Assembly: GCA_963662175.1 (NCBI GenBank)
Contig: OY759215.1
Span: 12,575,079-12,639,078 of the forward strand
Direction of reading: 5' to 3'
DNA: 64,000 nt
Source of the DNA: Aradus depressus
Lineage: Eukaryota > Arthropoda > Insecta > Hemiptera > Aradidae
This document shows positions 11,007 to 20,954 of the stretch, one piece after another. A program made the translations under genes and the position numbers. Within the stretch, counting starts at the first letter, position 1. Each line of letters starts with the position of its first letter. The notes beneath the pieces were generated by a model. That model searched no databases. It worked only from the letters and a program-made list of their open reading frames with translations, and was not told the DNA's origin.

Positions 11007-11602
11007 TTGACGGTGAATCATCTGCTAGGTACTTCCCCAGCAATAATTAGGTAATTACGTTATTCGCTCTCCCTCCAAATTGGGCTAAATATGTGACTTA
11101 TATAGTACCTGATACTAAATTTTGTATCGATATTGACTACATCGGCAGTTATAATATATATTATAACTGCCGATGTAGTCAATCGAACAAGTCGACCCCC
11201 TGTTCACTGCTCCCATCTTCCTTTCTACTGATTTCGCGAAATATTAATAGGGCCATACTTATGGCATTTCCAATTTAAATATAAAATTTCATTAGCATTC
11301 ATTATAACGGCAGTTTTGGGGATTTTTGAGTTGAGCCCTCTCTGATCCCCTCGCCCATCTCTAATCTCGCTGAAAATTAATAGGTTTTCTCTTTATAGGG
11401 CTTTGAATTTACATATGAAATTGAAAATATTTTTGTCGATTTGGCAGAAAATCAATAGGGGTCATTGACAGACAGACTTATTTTTTCCATTTTTGAAATC
11501 AGAAGTTGTCGGAAAAGATGAAATTCCTTTGAAGACTCCGCAATCGAATTGTTGACCGATTACATAACTTCCCCTATACTTCATATAGCTGAGGAATTAA
11601 AA
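11007..11602 (+). repeat. Family A copy, near full length
   Basis: Has the head ACGGTGAATCATCTGCTAGG and GTACTTCCCCAGC, three modules, the hydrophobic-spacer region CAGACAGACTTATTTTTTCC, and the end GACCGATTACATAACTTCCC then TATAGCTGAGGAATTAAAA, the decayed inverted terminus. Confidence 0.8.
11132..11183. repeat. Perfect 23-bp palindrome inside family A
   Basis: Left arm 11132-11154 and right arm 11161-11183 are exact reverse complements around TATATA; the arm includes TACATCGGCAGTTATAA. The CATCGGCAGTTAT motif of a family A module has been duplicated in inverted orientation. Able to form a hairpin. Confidence 0.92.
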
Positions 11603-11763
11603 TGAATATCGTTAGAAACAGGTCTATTATATAACTAAAATGGTTGATAAATAAACCAAGGAGTGAGTAACCTTAGTGATGAACAGATATATATTATAAG
11701 GGAATTGTTTAAACTCATCATTGGTAAATTTTTAAAGTAAAAATATTTTTTAAAGCAAATACT

Positions 11764-11990
11764 GAGTTAGCTCAGTTAGTTCGTGCTAGCCAACTATGCT
11801 CAAAACTATGCTCAAGATAGCGAATTTGAAACTATAAAAAAATTGGTTAAAAACCCCTATCCTAGGTGGATAAAACTAGTCGGGCTCATGTCTACCAGAG
11901 CAACGAAAGAGAGCTCTGGTAGAAGGCGATATAACCTCGTAGTTAAAGCCTGGTCAAAAGTCACAATAACTGAGTTAAATAAGTAACAAG
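11764..11990 (+). mobile_element. SINE-1 copy, diverged
   Basis: GAGTTAGCTCAGTTAGTTCG is a mutated A-box head, followed by CCCCTATCCTAGGTGGATAA, CTAGTCGGGCTCATGTC, CGAAAGAGAGCTCTGGTAG, ACCTCGTAGTTAAAGCC and AGTCACAATAACTGAGTTAA. Internal deletions shorten it. The 67-codon frame inside is not meaningful. Confidence 0.8.
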
Positions 11991-13527
11991 GAGGTATCAG
12001 TCAAACAATATATTTTATTTATACCAAATATAACAGAGATAATTTAAAAATTCATTTTTTAAAATTATAATTCTAGGTTTGGTAGTTTTTCTTTTACAAA
12101 ATCCGGTCATGTTCCCTTTAAAATCTATTTTATTTTTCTACAGAAAATAGTTACTCAAGAAATAAGCATCGTGTGTACTGGTGAAAATATTTGACTGAAA
12201 ATGGTTTGGCAATATAAATTATCTTAGTTTCCAAATCCAGGCTGTGCTGAGAAACCCAGCCCCAGGGCACTTGCAATATTTGTGGCCCATTATCCCCAAA
12301 GATTATTTATTTTGTTTTTAATTTTTTTAATTTATTATTCAATTAAATATATCAAAGAGGAATGCTTATACAAAACGCTTTTCCACATTACAGTAGATGT
12401 GTAATAGAACACTTAAAAATGTATTATTATGTAAGTATAAGAAAAAAACTCATTAATATAGATGAACCTTTTACAAAAAAACAAAGATACAATTTTGATA
12501 AAATATCGTTTTAACATGTTAAGTACGTTGTTAGAGATGTTTTTTCTATTTTTGGTTTTTTTTTTTAGCACAAAATGTGAACCAATACCACGGGGACATG
12601 GCGGAATAATGGTTTGAGTGCCGTGAGAGAGGAAGGCCAACCAGTGGTGACTCCTCAGTATAAAAACAATGTGCGGGGGTGGGGCCCGGGGGAGGGGGGT
12701 GCTATAATGTTTACATAGCTTTCATGTGAATATTAGCTATTAGCTTGTTGTGCTAAATGAAAAAAATAATATATAGGTAATATGTATATGTTAAATGTGA
12801 ATAGTTGAAAATAAAACTTTTATATATCTGTGGTATTGGGATTTGAAAATAAGGAGTTACAATTGGGGAATGAAGACGAGATCTTCACCACACTTGCCAC
12901 ACGATCGTCCCAGGAGACTGAAGTGGAGATGGAACTACTTCAATAATTTAAACGTTACTCTGTTTCGAATCAACTTGTGTAAAAACATTGGCTATATTAA
13001 CTCATTTTGATCTGAATATGAGCCGGGAACAAAAAAAAAAAAAAAAATTTATAATGAGAGATGAGAAAATGTAGGAAAAATGTGTTTTTTTTTATACTTT
13101 CAGGGATCTGCAAAAATAGAGCTTCCTACGGCAGAAAAATGACAAATCAAATTCTTTATAGAATTTGATGGTGTAATGACCTCTAAACTTGGGGGGGGGG
13201 GGGGGGGGGGGAGAGGGGTATGATTACATATATTAACAACATCATCTACATATCTAAGTTACCTGGAAGGTGATAAGGCTAGATGACCTGTCCCACGGTG
13301 AACATCCCTCCTCTACGGATTGGTCTATTTCTTACACTCCTCTGATGTTGCGGTCCTCCTCTTGCACCGACACACATGACACAGCAGACTAGCTCTAGAG
13401 ACAATGTGGAGTCGGCTCACTCACTCTCCAGAGCCACCCCCCTCTCTCCCTCCTAGCCCCAGTCAGGGAGGGGAGACTCCCAGCCCAACAGAGCACAACA
13501 CACAACCCAACCCCCTTAAATCGATAC
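11991..13527. other. Unassigned, with G-rich tracts
   Basis: Starts GAGGTATCAGTCAAACAATA, like the phrase at 41477 (GAGGTATCAGTTCAACAATA), so it holds a fragment of that repeat. A G-rich patch lies at 12668-12702. 13270-13510 is C-rich and resembles spacer rather than a coding exon. Confidence 0.35.
13191..13211. repeat. Poly-G tract, 21 bases
   Basis: Uninterrupted G run, followed by GAGAGGGG. One of several very long G or C runs in the window. Confidence 0.97.
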
Positions 13528-13833
13528 ACTTTTTACTTCCACAGCTATAACGAAATAATTTAATCTGTACTGAAATTCGAAGTCAAGTTTTCACCAGAAT
13601 TTCATCTTCCCGACACCTTCATTCCTATAATAAAATATGTGTATGTACACGATAACTCCCGACAGAATGAATATATTGACACGGAATTTTATATGTGTGT
13701 CAAGAACCCCATGAGGACAACACCTATTGATTTTCAGTCAAATTGGCCAAAGGGAAGGGGGAGATTAGGGGGCAGGATTAATACAAAAACAGTAATAACT
13801 GTCGTAATAAATATATAGACATAACATTTAATA
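13528..13833 (-). repeat. Family A copy (minus), right part interrupted
   Basis: Minus-strand end sequence TTTTTACTTCCACAGCTATA, CGATAACTCCCGACAGAATG, GACACGGAATTTTATATG, AGGACAACACCTATTGATTT and a TAACTGTCGTAATAAAT module. It stops at the SINE-2 insertion and appears to continue at 14115. Confidence 0.8.
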
Positions 13834-13837
13834 TAGG

Positions 13838-14070
13838 GGCCATGGTGGCCGTGCGAGCTAGAGCATAGGACTCACCACGGGTGCGGGTTCGAATCCCGTC
13901 CGGAGGAGAATTTTATTTTATTGATAAAACTTCTCTCCCGGGTCCATGGATGTCTGTAAATAACCCCGATAATGTAGCCCGACCCTGTAGTGCCAAAATA
14001 AAAATAGGCTACACTCCCCCGCCCTCTAATAGCCTAAAAGAATTTTTTTCATAAGGGTGGGAGTTAGCAA

Positions 14071-14101
<31 letters not shown>
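13838..14101 (+). mobile_element. SINE-2 element with body and AT tail
   Basis: Head GGCCATGGTGGCCGTGCGAG with A-box-like sequence, B box GCGGGTTCGAATCCCGTCC, a body of about 170 bases (CTCCCGGGTCCATGG, GTAGCCCGACCCTGTAG), then an A-run and a TA dinucleotide tail. It sits inside a family A copy, so it is younger than that copy. Non-coding, pol III-type. Confidence 0.8.
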
Positions 14102-14114
14102 CTATGAGGTCACC

Positions 14115-14240
14115 CCTATGTAAGTCAACTATTGATTATTACCCCAAACGATTAACTGGTTTTGGAGGGAGAGTGAAAAGTTAATCAATAAATTCGTTCT
14201 GGGGAAGTATTTTTCCGGTGATTTACCGACGACTTTTTTC
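14115..14240 (-). repeat. Family A copy (minus), continuation after SINE-2
   Basis: TAAGTCAACTATTGATTATT, TTTTGGAGGGAGAGTG, TCGTTCTGGGGAAGTATTTT and CCGGTGATTTACCGACG are the inverted head of family A. With 13528-13833 it makes one element split by SINE-2. Confidence 0.75.
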
Positions 14241-14529
14241 ATTAAACTATAGCATGTTTAACGCCGGAGTTGCAGCTAGGGGTCGCGTGTCCCTATTTAG
14301 TCGACTTTTCTTACCCTCATTTGAGAAACATTAACATAACCTTTTAAACACGCCATAAAAATAGAGAAAAATTTACATTTCAGAACTTCGTTTTTTGCCG
14401 GGGCGCATTTGGCACCAGTTATATAGGCTCGAAAAGAAGTAATAAATACGCTGTGAGTAAGTAAATAAATAATTTAAATTAGGGTAAAAATAGAGAAAGT
14501 AAAGTTTATTCATTATATTCACTCCTCTT

Positions 14530-14780
14530 CTGCCAGATTTAGCTGAAAATCAGTAGGTTTATTCTGTGGCTTTTGAATTTACATACAAAATTTTGTGTCC
14601 CTACATTCGTTCCATCGGCAGCCATTAGGGTTTCTGGTTTAAGCACCACATCTAATCTCCTTCACATCCCTTCCGCCCATTTTACTGAAATTGGTTGATG
14701 TCTTACTTATGAACTTTTCGAGTCCACTTAAAAAAATTTAGTATGAAAATGTTTATTTCGTCATGGGTTATAGGGAATAC
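14530..14780 (+). repeat. Family A internal modules
   Basis: Two modules: GCTGAAAATCAGTAGG, TTTTGAATTTACATACAAAA, CCATCGGCAGCCATTAGGG and CATCCCTTCCGCCCATTT. Head and end are absent. Confidence 0.65.
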
Positions 14781-15031
14781 TAAAGTTTAAAAAAATCAAA
14801 CTTTTAAATACGTATTTAAAATGAATAAATAAACTAAAATAAAAATTATAATAAATTATAGGACATCATCAATTTAAATTATCGCGAATAGGCATAAGCT
14901 TACTTTCCTGATCCCCTTCTGAGTCAATGCTAGACTCCTGTCACTACGGGCAACGGTAACCCGTCACTACTGGCCTCCTGTCATTACGGGCAAACCTCTC
15001 ACTTCTGGCCACCTGTGAAAGGAAAATGATC

Positions 15032-15862
15032 AAAAAGTCGTCGGTGAATCACCGGCAATGTACTTGCCCAGAACGAATTAATCAATTGACTTCCCCCCCC
15101 CTTCCAAAACCAGTCGACCGTTTGTGCTAATAGTTGACTTATGTAGGGGCTCCTAAATCCCTCATACAACATAAATATATTATTATGGTTTTTTGAATTG
15201 AGCCTGCTCTCCAGAACCCCCCTTTCCCTTAAGCCGATATTGCTGAAATTTGACAGGTTACGTCCCCATTGGGTTTTGATTTTAAATATGAAATTTCATA
15301 TCTATACATTCATTACATCGGTAGTTATTGGAGTTTTTAAGTTGAGCCCCCTCTGATCCCCCCTTCCATTCTGTTCTTATGAGGTTTTGAATTCACATAC
15401 GAAACATTGTGTCAATACATTTATTACAACGGCAGTTATTAGAGCTGTTGAGTTAAGCCTCTCTCCTAACCCCCCCCCCCCCCCCCTCCCCTTTGGCCCT
15501 TTTAGCAGAACATCGATAGGTGTTGTCCTAGGTACCTATAAAATTTCGTGTCAATACATTCATTCTATCGGCAGTTATTAGAATTTTTATGTTAAGCCTC
15601 CCCCTAATCCCCCCGTTCCTTTTGGTCAATTTGGCTGAAAAACAATAGGTGTCGTCCAGAAGGTTCTGGATTCACTTATAAAATTTCCCGTCAATACATT
15701 CAATCTATTGGGGGTTATGTTCACAGACACATAGACATTTTTTTTTTTTCATATTTGGAATCTAGATGTCGGTAAACATGAAATTCCGTTGAAAACTCCG
15801 CATAGAATTTTTGACCGATTTCATAACTTCCCCTATACTTTGTGGAGCTGGGGAAGTAAAAA
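15032..15862 (+). repeat. Dispersed repeat family A, most complete copy (831 bp)
   Basis: Head GTCGGTGAATCACCGGCAAT, with the near-palindrome CGGTGAATCACCG, then TACTTGCCCAGAACGAATTA (family consensus TACTTCCCCAGC). Four to five degenerate modules of about 110-140 bases follow, centred near 15175, 15307, 15418, 15557 and 15697. Each has ATACATTCATTACATCGGC, GTTATTAGAGTTTTT, a C-rich stretch, a CCGATTTGGCTGAAAA block and AGGTGTCGTCC. The end is ACTTCCCCTATACTTTGTGG then GCTGGGGAAGTAAAA, the inverse of the head ACTTCCCCAGC, so the element has 11-base inverted ends. No coding frame. It could be a MITE-like or satellite-derived element; class unknown. Confidence 0.85.
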
Positions 15863-15984
15863 TGTATGGTGGTAGAAAGACTATTTCAGGGTTATAAGCA
15901 CCTATATACGAGTATAATGTTACCAAGAAGGATGAGAGATCAGGTTTGTGGTCGAATAAAAAGAACTTGTGGAATTTCTGCCAA

Positions 15985-16020
15985 CCTTTCGGCACTGAGT
16001 GTACTACCTTCTTCAGGGCC
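15985..16020 (-). ncRNA. Decayed hammerhead-like core
   Basis: On the minus strand: CCTGAAGAAGG, a loop, then GTGCCGAAAGGTTGGCAG. CUGANGA and GAAA boxes are present with a short G/C stem between, but helix III is no longer self-complementary and no clear NUH follows, so activity is doubtful. Confidence 0.45.
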
Positions 16021-16289
16021 TCTATTGACATATATAAATTATTAATACTGATTTAATGTATGTTAGATTTGAGTAAAAAAACATGACATAATTGTTACTG
16101 TTGACACAATTATTTACACCAAAACTAACTGAAATATTATATCTAAATAAAAAACACTTATAAACTAAATATAAACTTATATTACTGTTGTCATACCTTT
16201 CGGTGGAAACCGTCGTCACAAACGACGAAACAAACGATTGTCAAACAAATAAAAAACAAACTCGCCCACAGTACTCGACCAGCAGTCAG

Positions 16290-16323
16290 TGACGACGGTT
16301 TCCACCGAAAAGTATGACAACAG
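16290..16323 (+). ncRNA. Hammerhead-like core, mutated
   Basis: GTGACGACGGTTTCCACCGA then AAAGTATGAC: the stem GGTTTCCACC and GAAA are kept but the first core base is G instead of C, which should abolish cleavage. The inverted partner is at 16186-16218. Confidence 0.35.
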
Positions 16324-16640
16324 TAACATATTTACTGACGGAACTAACCCCTTAGATTATATACCAAACGTATAACCTGAGTGAAAATTTACAAAAAAAA
16401 ACAAATAAAATGATATCTAAACAATTTATTCGTTTTTTGTTTGTAAATTTTCACTCAGGATATACGTTTATATTTAGTTTATAAGTGTTTCTTGTTTAGA
16501 TATAATATTTCAGTTTGTTTTGGTGTAAATAATTTTAATGTTAATTATTGGTTTGTCACAACTATATCATGCCTTTTTTATTCGACCACAAGCCTGATCT
16601 GCCTCCCTAACTGATATAATGTTACCATTCCACACTCAGG

Positions 16641-17009
16641 TACATAAAGACATGAGTTGAAGTCAGGAAAAATATTGAAATTGATTTAATAATAATTCAT
16701 TGTTAGAAAATGTGTCAGAAAGTGGGTCAATGTGGAACCTCAAATCCAGGCCATTCATTATTGAACCCTTCTTTTCATGTCAGCTGATTGTAAACAGGAT
16801 GAGAAAAACAAGATGAAAGGGAAGCGTGGATAATGTATTAACTAGGAGAGAAAACGGTAACAGGATCGGAAGTATATATAGAATGGATGACGAAATTCCA
16901 GTAGGTAGAAACTATAGTAATTTTGTAATTACTATAAAGCGAATTGGCGTAACTAGGAGTGGAGGCTAGCGGGGATCCAAGCCATCCAGAAAGCCTAGAA
17001 ATTTCAAAA
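16641..17009. other. Unassigned sequence
   Basis: No repeat or coding frame recognised between the inverted-repeat complex and the reverse transcriptase fragment. Confidence 0.4.
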
Positions 17010-17011
17010 AA

Positions 17012-17416
17012 TTAGTAAGTCCAGATGGGTTTTAGTATAGTGTTGTAAATGTGAAGTTTGTTTTCAAGCGATAATGTCGATCGTCGTCCGATGATTGATT
17101 TCAGTCGTCCAAATCGTCTTTTGAGGTCTGTGCGTTTCAGTCTGATATGAGTTGTCCAAGTTAAACGTCTGTCTAAATGAAGTCCTAGATATCGGACAGT
17201 GTCTGATGCAGGAATGGGCTGGTTGTTAATGTATACTGGTGGACAAGTGTTGTGTCTGAGAGTAAATGTGGTTTGCAGAGATTTGTCTCTATTAATTTTT
17301 AGTCTCCATTTGTTGGCCCAATCTGTTAGCTGGTGTAAATGTTCCTGTAAGTGTGAGCTTGCTTGTGTTGGGTCTGAGTGTGTTGAGTGCATCATCATCA
17401 CGATCACTAGTGACAA
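17012..17416 (-). pseudogene. Jockey-clade LINE reverse transcriptase fragment
   Basis: Encodes the region after the catalytic motif of a jockey-type reverse transcriptase: an LQEHLHQLTDWANKW helix, KINRDKS, VRYLGLHLDRRLTWTTHI (the conserved YLGL..D..LTW..H thumb motif) and KPIWTY at the end. The YADD motif is not present: upstream of about 17390 the sequence changes frame and becomes low complexity. The frame ends at WTY, where functional elements continue GIQLWG. Both ends are therefore lost. An A-rich run follows at 17437-17476 on the plus strand, the wrong side for this element's own tail. Confidence 0.85.
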
Positions 17417-17559
17417 ATGTTGTCGTTGTGAATATGTAAATAAATAAAATAAAAAAAAAAAAAATAAAAAAAATTAAAGGTGCATGATAAAATAATGTTT
17501 TAGCAGATTTGTTTTGTGAGACATAGAAAATAAATAACACATTATATTTTAAGGTTTAC

Positions 17560-17695
17560 GTTTTACTTCCCCAGCTATATGAGGTATAGGGGAAGTTATG
17601 TAATCGGTCAGAAATGTGATATTAAGTTTTCACCAAAATTTCATGTCTTACGACCTCCTAATTCAAAAAAAAAAAAAAAAAAAAAAAAAAAACTA
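17560..17695 (-). repeat. Family A end fragment (minus) with poly-A
   Basis: TTTTACTTCCCCAGCTATAT, GGGGAAGTTATGTAATCGG and TTTTCACCAAAATTTCATG, then an A-run of about 30 bases at 17666-17693 replacing the usual AAAATAAATG region. Confidence 0.75.
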
Positions 17696-18105
17696 TATCT
17701 CTGGTGTTTGAGCAAAAGGGCTTAAGTCAGAATAAGTCTTGTGAACCAAAGTATTTAGTGCATTTAAATATTTTTACCAAATGTAACTCAATGTTGGAAT
17801 ATTTTACTTTGTTTATATTTAATACTTTGTAGAAATAATATTTCAAGTAACATAAATGTGTTTTATCTGATTTGCAGGAATTTTTCAAACCTTCAGAAAT
17901 TCCTTTCCTAAAATTCAGATTTGCAGACTTAGCCCTTTTGCCCGAACACCCGAGAAATATTATTAAGAAAATTATTATACTATAGGTACTGAAATAAAAC
18001 TCTGAAAGGTTAGGCTAACGAAGGTATACATATACGAAGAGAAGAACGATATTTCACAGGTTGCAAAATAAAAATATAGTCTAACCTCTCATTTATTAGT
18101 TCTTT
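17696..18105. other. Unassigned sequence
   Basis: A weak inverted similarity links AAGGGCTTAAGTCAGAAT-type sequence near 17715 and CAGACTTAGCCCTTTTGCCC near 17924. No gene seen. Confidence 0.35.
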
Positions 18106-18108
18106 GCT

Positions 18109-18143
18109 AGCCGGCTTTCGAGGTTGATCTCATCATCAGGCAG
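18109..18143 (-). ncRNA. Hammerhead-like ribozyme core
   Basis: Minus strand: CTGATGA, one extra U, GAG-AUCAAC-CUC (stem II), GAAA, then a self-complementary helix III AGCCGGCT followed by A, giving a CUA cleavage triplet. The palindrome spans exactly the positions expected for helix III (15.1 to 16.1), which fits the short dimeric type known from Penelope-like elements. The extra base before stem II departs from the canonical core. Inverted partner at 18455. Confidence 0.6.
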
Positions 18144-18454
18144 TTTATAAAAAATCTCTCGGTAGTGACTAAGATGGGGAACGGGAATAATATCTCTGTA
18201 CCCATCCTTGAAATTGTTTTTTAAACAGTTTTATATAAAAATCTTATTTTTAAAAATTGTTGGATTATTTTGTTTTTAAAACTTTTTACCAGGTATGTTT
18301 ATTTTTAAAGCTCTTTATATACATTTAATTTTTATTAGGTACTTTTTTTATTAATTTCATTTATTTAACATTTTATTACTATAATATTTCATGAATTTTA
18401 ACAAACAGACCTTTATAATGGTTTCTTTGTTACTAAATGATGGGTTTTCGTATA

Positions 18455-18490
18455 CTGCCTGATGATAAGGGCAACCTCGAAAGCCGGCTA
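18455..18490 (+). ncRNA. Hammerhead-like ribozyme core, partner
   Basis: CTGATGATAAGGGCAACCTC, GAAA and AGCCGGCT-A. The same element as 18109 in opposite orientation, but stem II has lost its outer pair (AAG against CUC). Homology extends into both flanks (ACTGCCTGATGAT, GCCGGCTAGCAAA). Confidence 0.55.
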
Positions 18491-18499
18491 GCAAAAAAT

Positions 18500-19493
18500 T
18501 CTTGCACACTTCTCCTGTACAAGACATAACTTGACCCCATACGCCAGTCCAATATGGCATGGAGCCAGTCCTTCGCTCTTGAACTCGCGAAACGTAGCGA
18601 GATTTTATACCGGTATACGTGGATACAGAACTCAATAAGGTTCTCATACACCAATTGATTTTCGGACAAATCCGCTAAAAGGAATCTGAGGGACTCAACT
18701 CAAAATCCCGAATAATTACTGATGTAGGTAATGACTGTATCTATCACCAAATGATGCGCCTAGTTTCAAAACTCGCCATCTCCAAAAAAGACAAATTTTG
18801 GAAATTAAAAAAACACCATTGCGCCAAAAAATTATGAATTTAGTAACTGCTTTGTATTTTTCTTGTAGTTATTGCTTCCTAGATTACACTAGAAAAAATT
18901 AACTTTGTTGACGTATGCAATAATTAAGTTATTAATGAAATTATTATGGAGTTAGAGAATTTTGAAAGTTAGATCTGGAGATGCCGGGTTTTGAAACTGA
19001 CTTCTAGTGTAGTAGTATTCCACTGCACATTTTAGTAGTTTTTTTGAAATTAACAAAACAACATTGACATTTAAAAATTTATTTTGAAAACTAATAAAAA
19101 AATTAACAAAAAAGCAGTTAAAACAATTATTTTTAAAAATATTTAAAAAAATATAAAAACATTGAATTTTCAAACTGAGCAAAGATTACTTTCTTCATGA
19201 AAGGGTACAATATTAAAGAAATGATTAAAGAACAAAATTAAAAACAAGACAAGACAATTCAGAGCTAAGTAAACCTGCTCCAATGCAACCTTAGTGAGTT
19301 GTTTTGATTGGCTGAATAGGAGATGGCGGATGTTAAAACTTAACTTTTCAACCTTGATTTTTCAAGGATTTAAGGCTTTTTGAACGAAAATAACTACATC
19401 ATCGTATAGTGCGTCATCAAATTGTTAATAATCGATTTAATATTCAAAATACGCAAAAAATGGAGATGGCGAGTTTTGAAATTAGGCACCTCA
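18500..19493. other. Unassigned A+T-rich sequence
   Basis: 18500-18720 is somewhat less A+T-rich, with overlapping 78- and 96-codon frames on the minus strand lacking known domains. GAGATGGCGAGTTTTGAAA at 19461 and GGAGATGCCGGGTTTTGAAA at 18977 are weak direct matches, so an old duplication is possible. Confidence 0.35.
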
Positions 19494-19632
19494 AATGTAG
19501 TATGAGGATTCAGAAGTGTCAAAGTAGCCTATTGATTTTCAACTAATTTCGGATGAAGAACGGAAACTTTGTTGACTATTTTGGGCTAGGGAAGTAAATT
19601 GCTGGTGATTTATCGCCGACAATCTTCCTCCT
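19494..19632 (-). repeat. Family A head fragment (minus)
   Basis: AGTATGAGGATTCAGAAG, CTATTGATTTTCAACTAATT, GCTAGGGAAGTAAATTGC and GGTGATTTATCGCCGAC are the inverted family A head. It ends next to the pogo-like element. Confidence 0.75.
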
Positions 19633-19643
19633 TATTGTAAATA

Positions 19644-20383
19644 CAGTAGAATCCCGATAATTCGTATGGTCAAGGGACTGACGGTTTGGTACGAATTATC
19701 GGGATTACCAATTATCGGGAGTACGATATAAAAAAAATTAAAAACATATTAATGCAAATATGTATGTATTAAGAAGTATGTACAATGTGGTAAGAATAAA
19801 AACTATACAATAAACACTGTATTATACTAAACTATACAATAAACACTGTATTATACTAAACTATACAATAAACAATACCTGCAATAAAAAATATGTACAT
19901 ACTTATGTTTTAGATTAAATAAACACCAATCAAATATTTGTTCGGAAACATGTTAGAAAAGATCAACAAAATTGCTAAAACTTCCCCCCTCTCCTCACCT
20001 CATTTCCTTTCAGTGAAAAGAGTACGAATTACATGAGATTTCATAGAAAACTTGTCTTTCTCACTCGCTCTCCCCTTTGGTTCTGTAGGAATCACGTGAT
20101 TTCCTAGAAAACATTTATCTCGCACTCATCCTGCTCTCTCGTCTCTCACTGTCCTCTCTTCCCCTCTTGAAAACAGTACGAGTTAACGAGGTTTTTTAGC
20201 TGGAAATACGAATTATAAGACGTTTTAAGTGACCTCGAGCATAAAAATAATACGAATTACCGAGGCGTCCAAAATGCATTGTTTTTATACCACTTATCGG
20301 GGATTTTCTCTGGGGACCGGCAAATTTGTACGAATTAGCCGGAATTACGAATAATCGGGATATGAAATATCGGGACTCCACTG
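19644..20383. mobile_element. Pogo/Tigger-like non-autonomous element (740 bp)
   Basis: Left end CAGTAGAATCCCGATAATTC and right end CCGGAATTACGAATAATCGG ... CGGGACTCCACTG are inverted, flanked by TA on both sides (19642-19643 and 20384-20385), the pogo/Tc1-mariner target. The TACGAATTATCGGG motif repeats inside each end. A 29-bp tandem (ACTATACAATAAACACTGTA...) with about three copies lies at 19800-19880. No transposase frame, so it would need an outside pogo-type transposase. Right half is C+T-rich. Confidence 0.8.
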
Positions 20384-20954
20384 TATTTTAATTGATTTAG
20401 TTAAAACTCTAAAAAAAAAAAAAAAAAAAAAAAAAAAGATGCTCTAATTAATACTGATGACAACTCCAGCCGGAGTCAATTGATTTGAAAATTTGTTCCA
20501 AGTAAGGGTTTTGTGTTGTTGAGGGGGGGAAGGAAGGGAGGGTTTTTGGTGTTTCTGTGTGTGGCGCCAGGTTTCTTGGACCCCAGGTATTTTACGTTGT
20601 CATGGCACTTCACTCGCGGGTGTCCGGTACGTTAGACCAATTACCAAGTCCTATACAACACAACCCCACAACCTTCCTTCAATGAAGATACCACTCTTGA
20701 GACCTCTGTCCTCTTTAACCATTTCAGTTCACATCTAGTCTACGTCAAGTGATTTTTCAATTCTGTAAGTAGAACTAGATGTAGCTATTGTCAGTTTTCA
20801 GAACAGGCATTTTAATTCAAAACTTATGTTAAAGTATAAGTTTGAAATTTTAATACCTGGAATACACTATTTTTCATTGTTTTGTATATAGAGGTTGTAA
20901 ATAGAAAAAGGAAATTATTTCCTTTTGTCATATCTGTTATTTTTGCCAGTTTAG
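20384..20954. other. Unassigned, with a 27-base poly-A
   Basis: Poly-A run at 20411-20437, followed by moderately G+C-rich sequence to 20760. A tail from an unrecognised retroelement is possible. No gene recognised. Confidence 0.35.

Larger units (their letters stand above)
15895..16640. repeat. Nested inverted-repeat complex, Penelope-like remnant
   Basis: Three pairs of inverted arms nest here. Outer: 15935-15963 against 16573-16605 (TTGTGGTCGAATAAAAA). Middle: about 16100-16175 against 16460-16535 (TTTACACCAAAACTAACTG, ATAAACTAAATATAAAC). Inner: 16186-16218 against 16290-16323 (GGTGGAAACCGTCGTCAC). A fourth pair is near 16370 and 16455 (GAGTGAAAATTTACAAA). Hammerhead-like cores lie in the outer left and inner arms. 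The structure fits repeated inverted insertion of Penelope-like tails. Confidence 0.7.
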
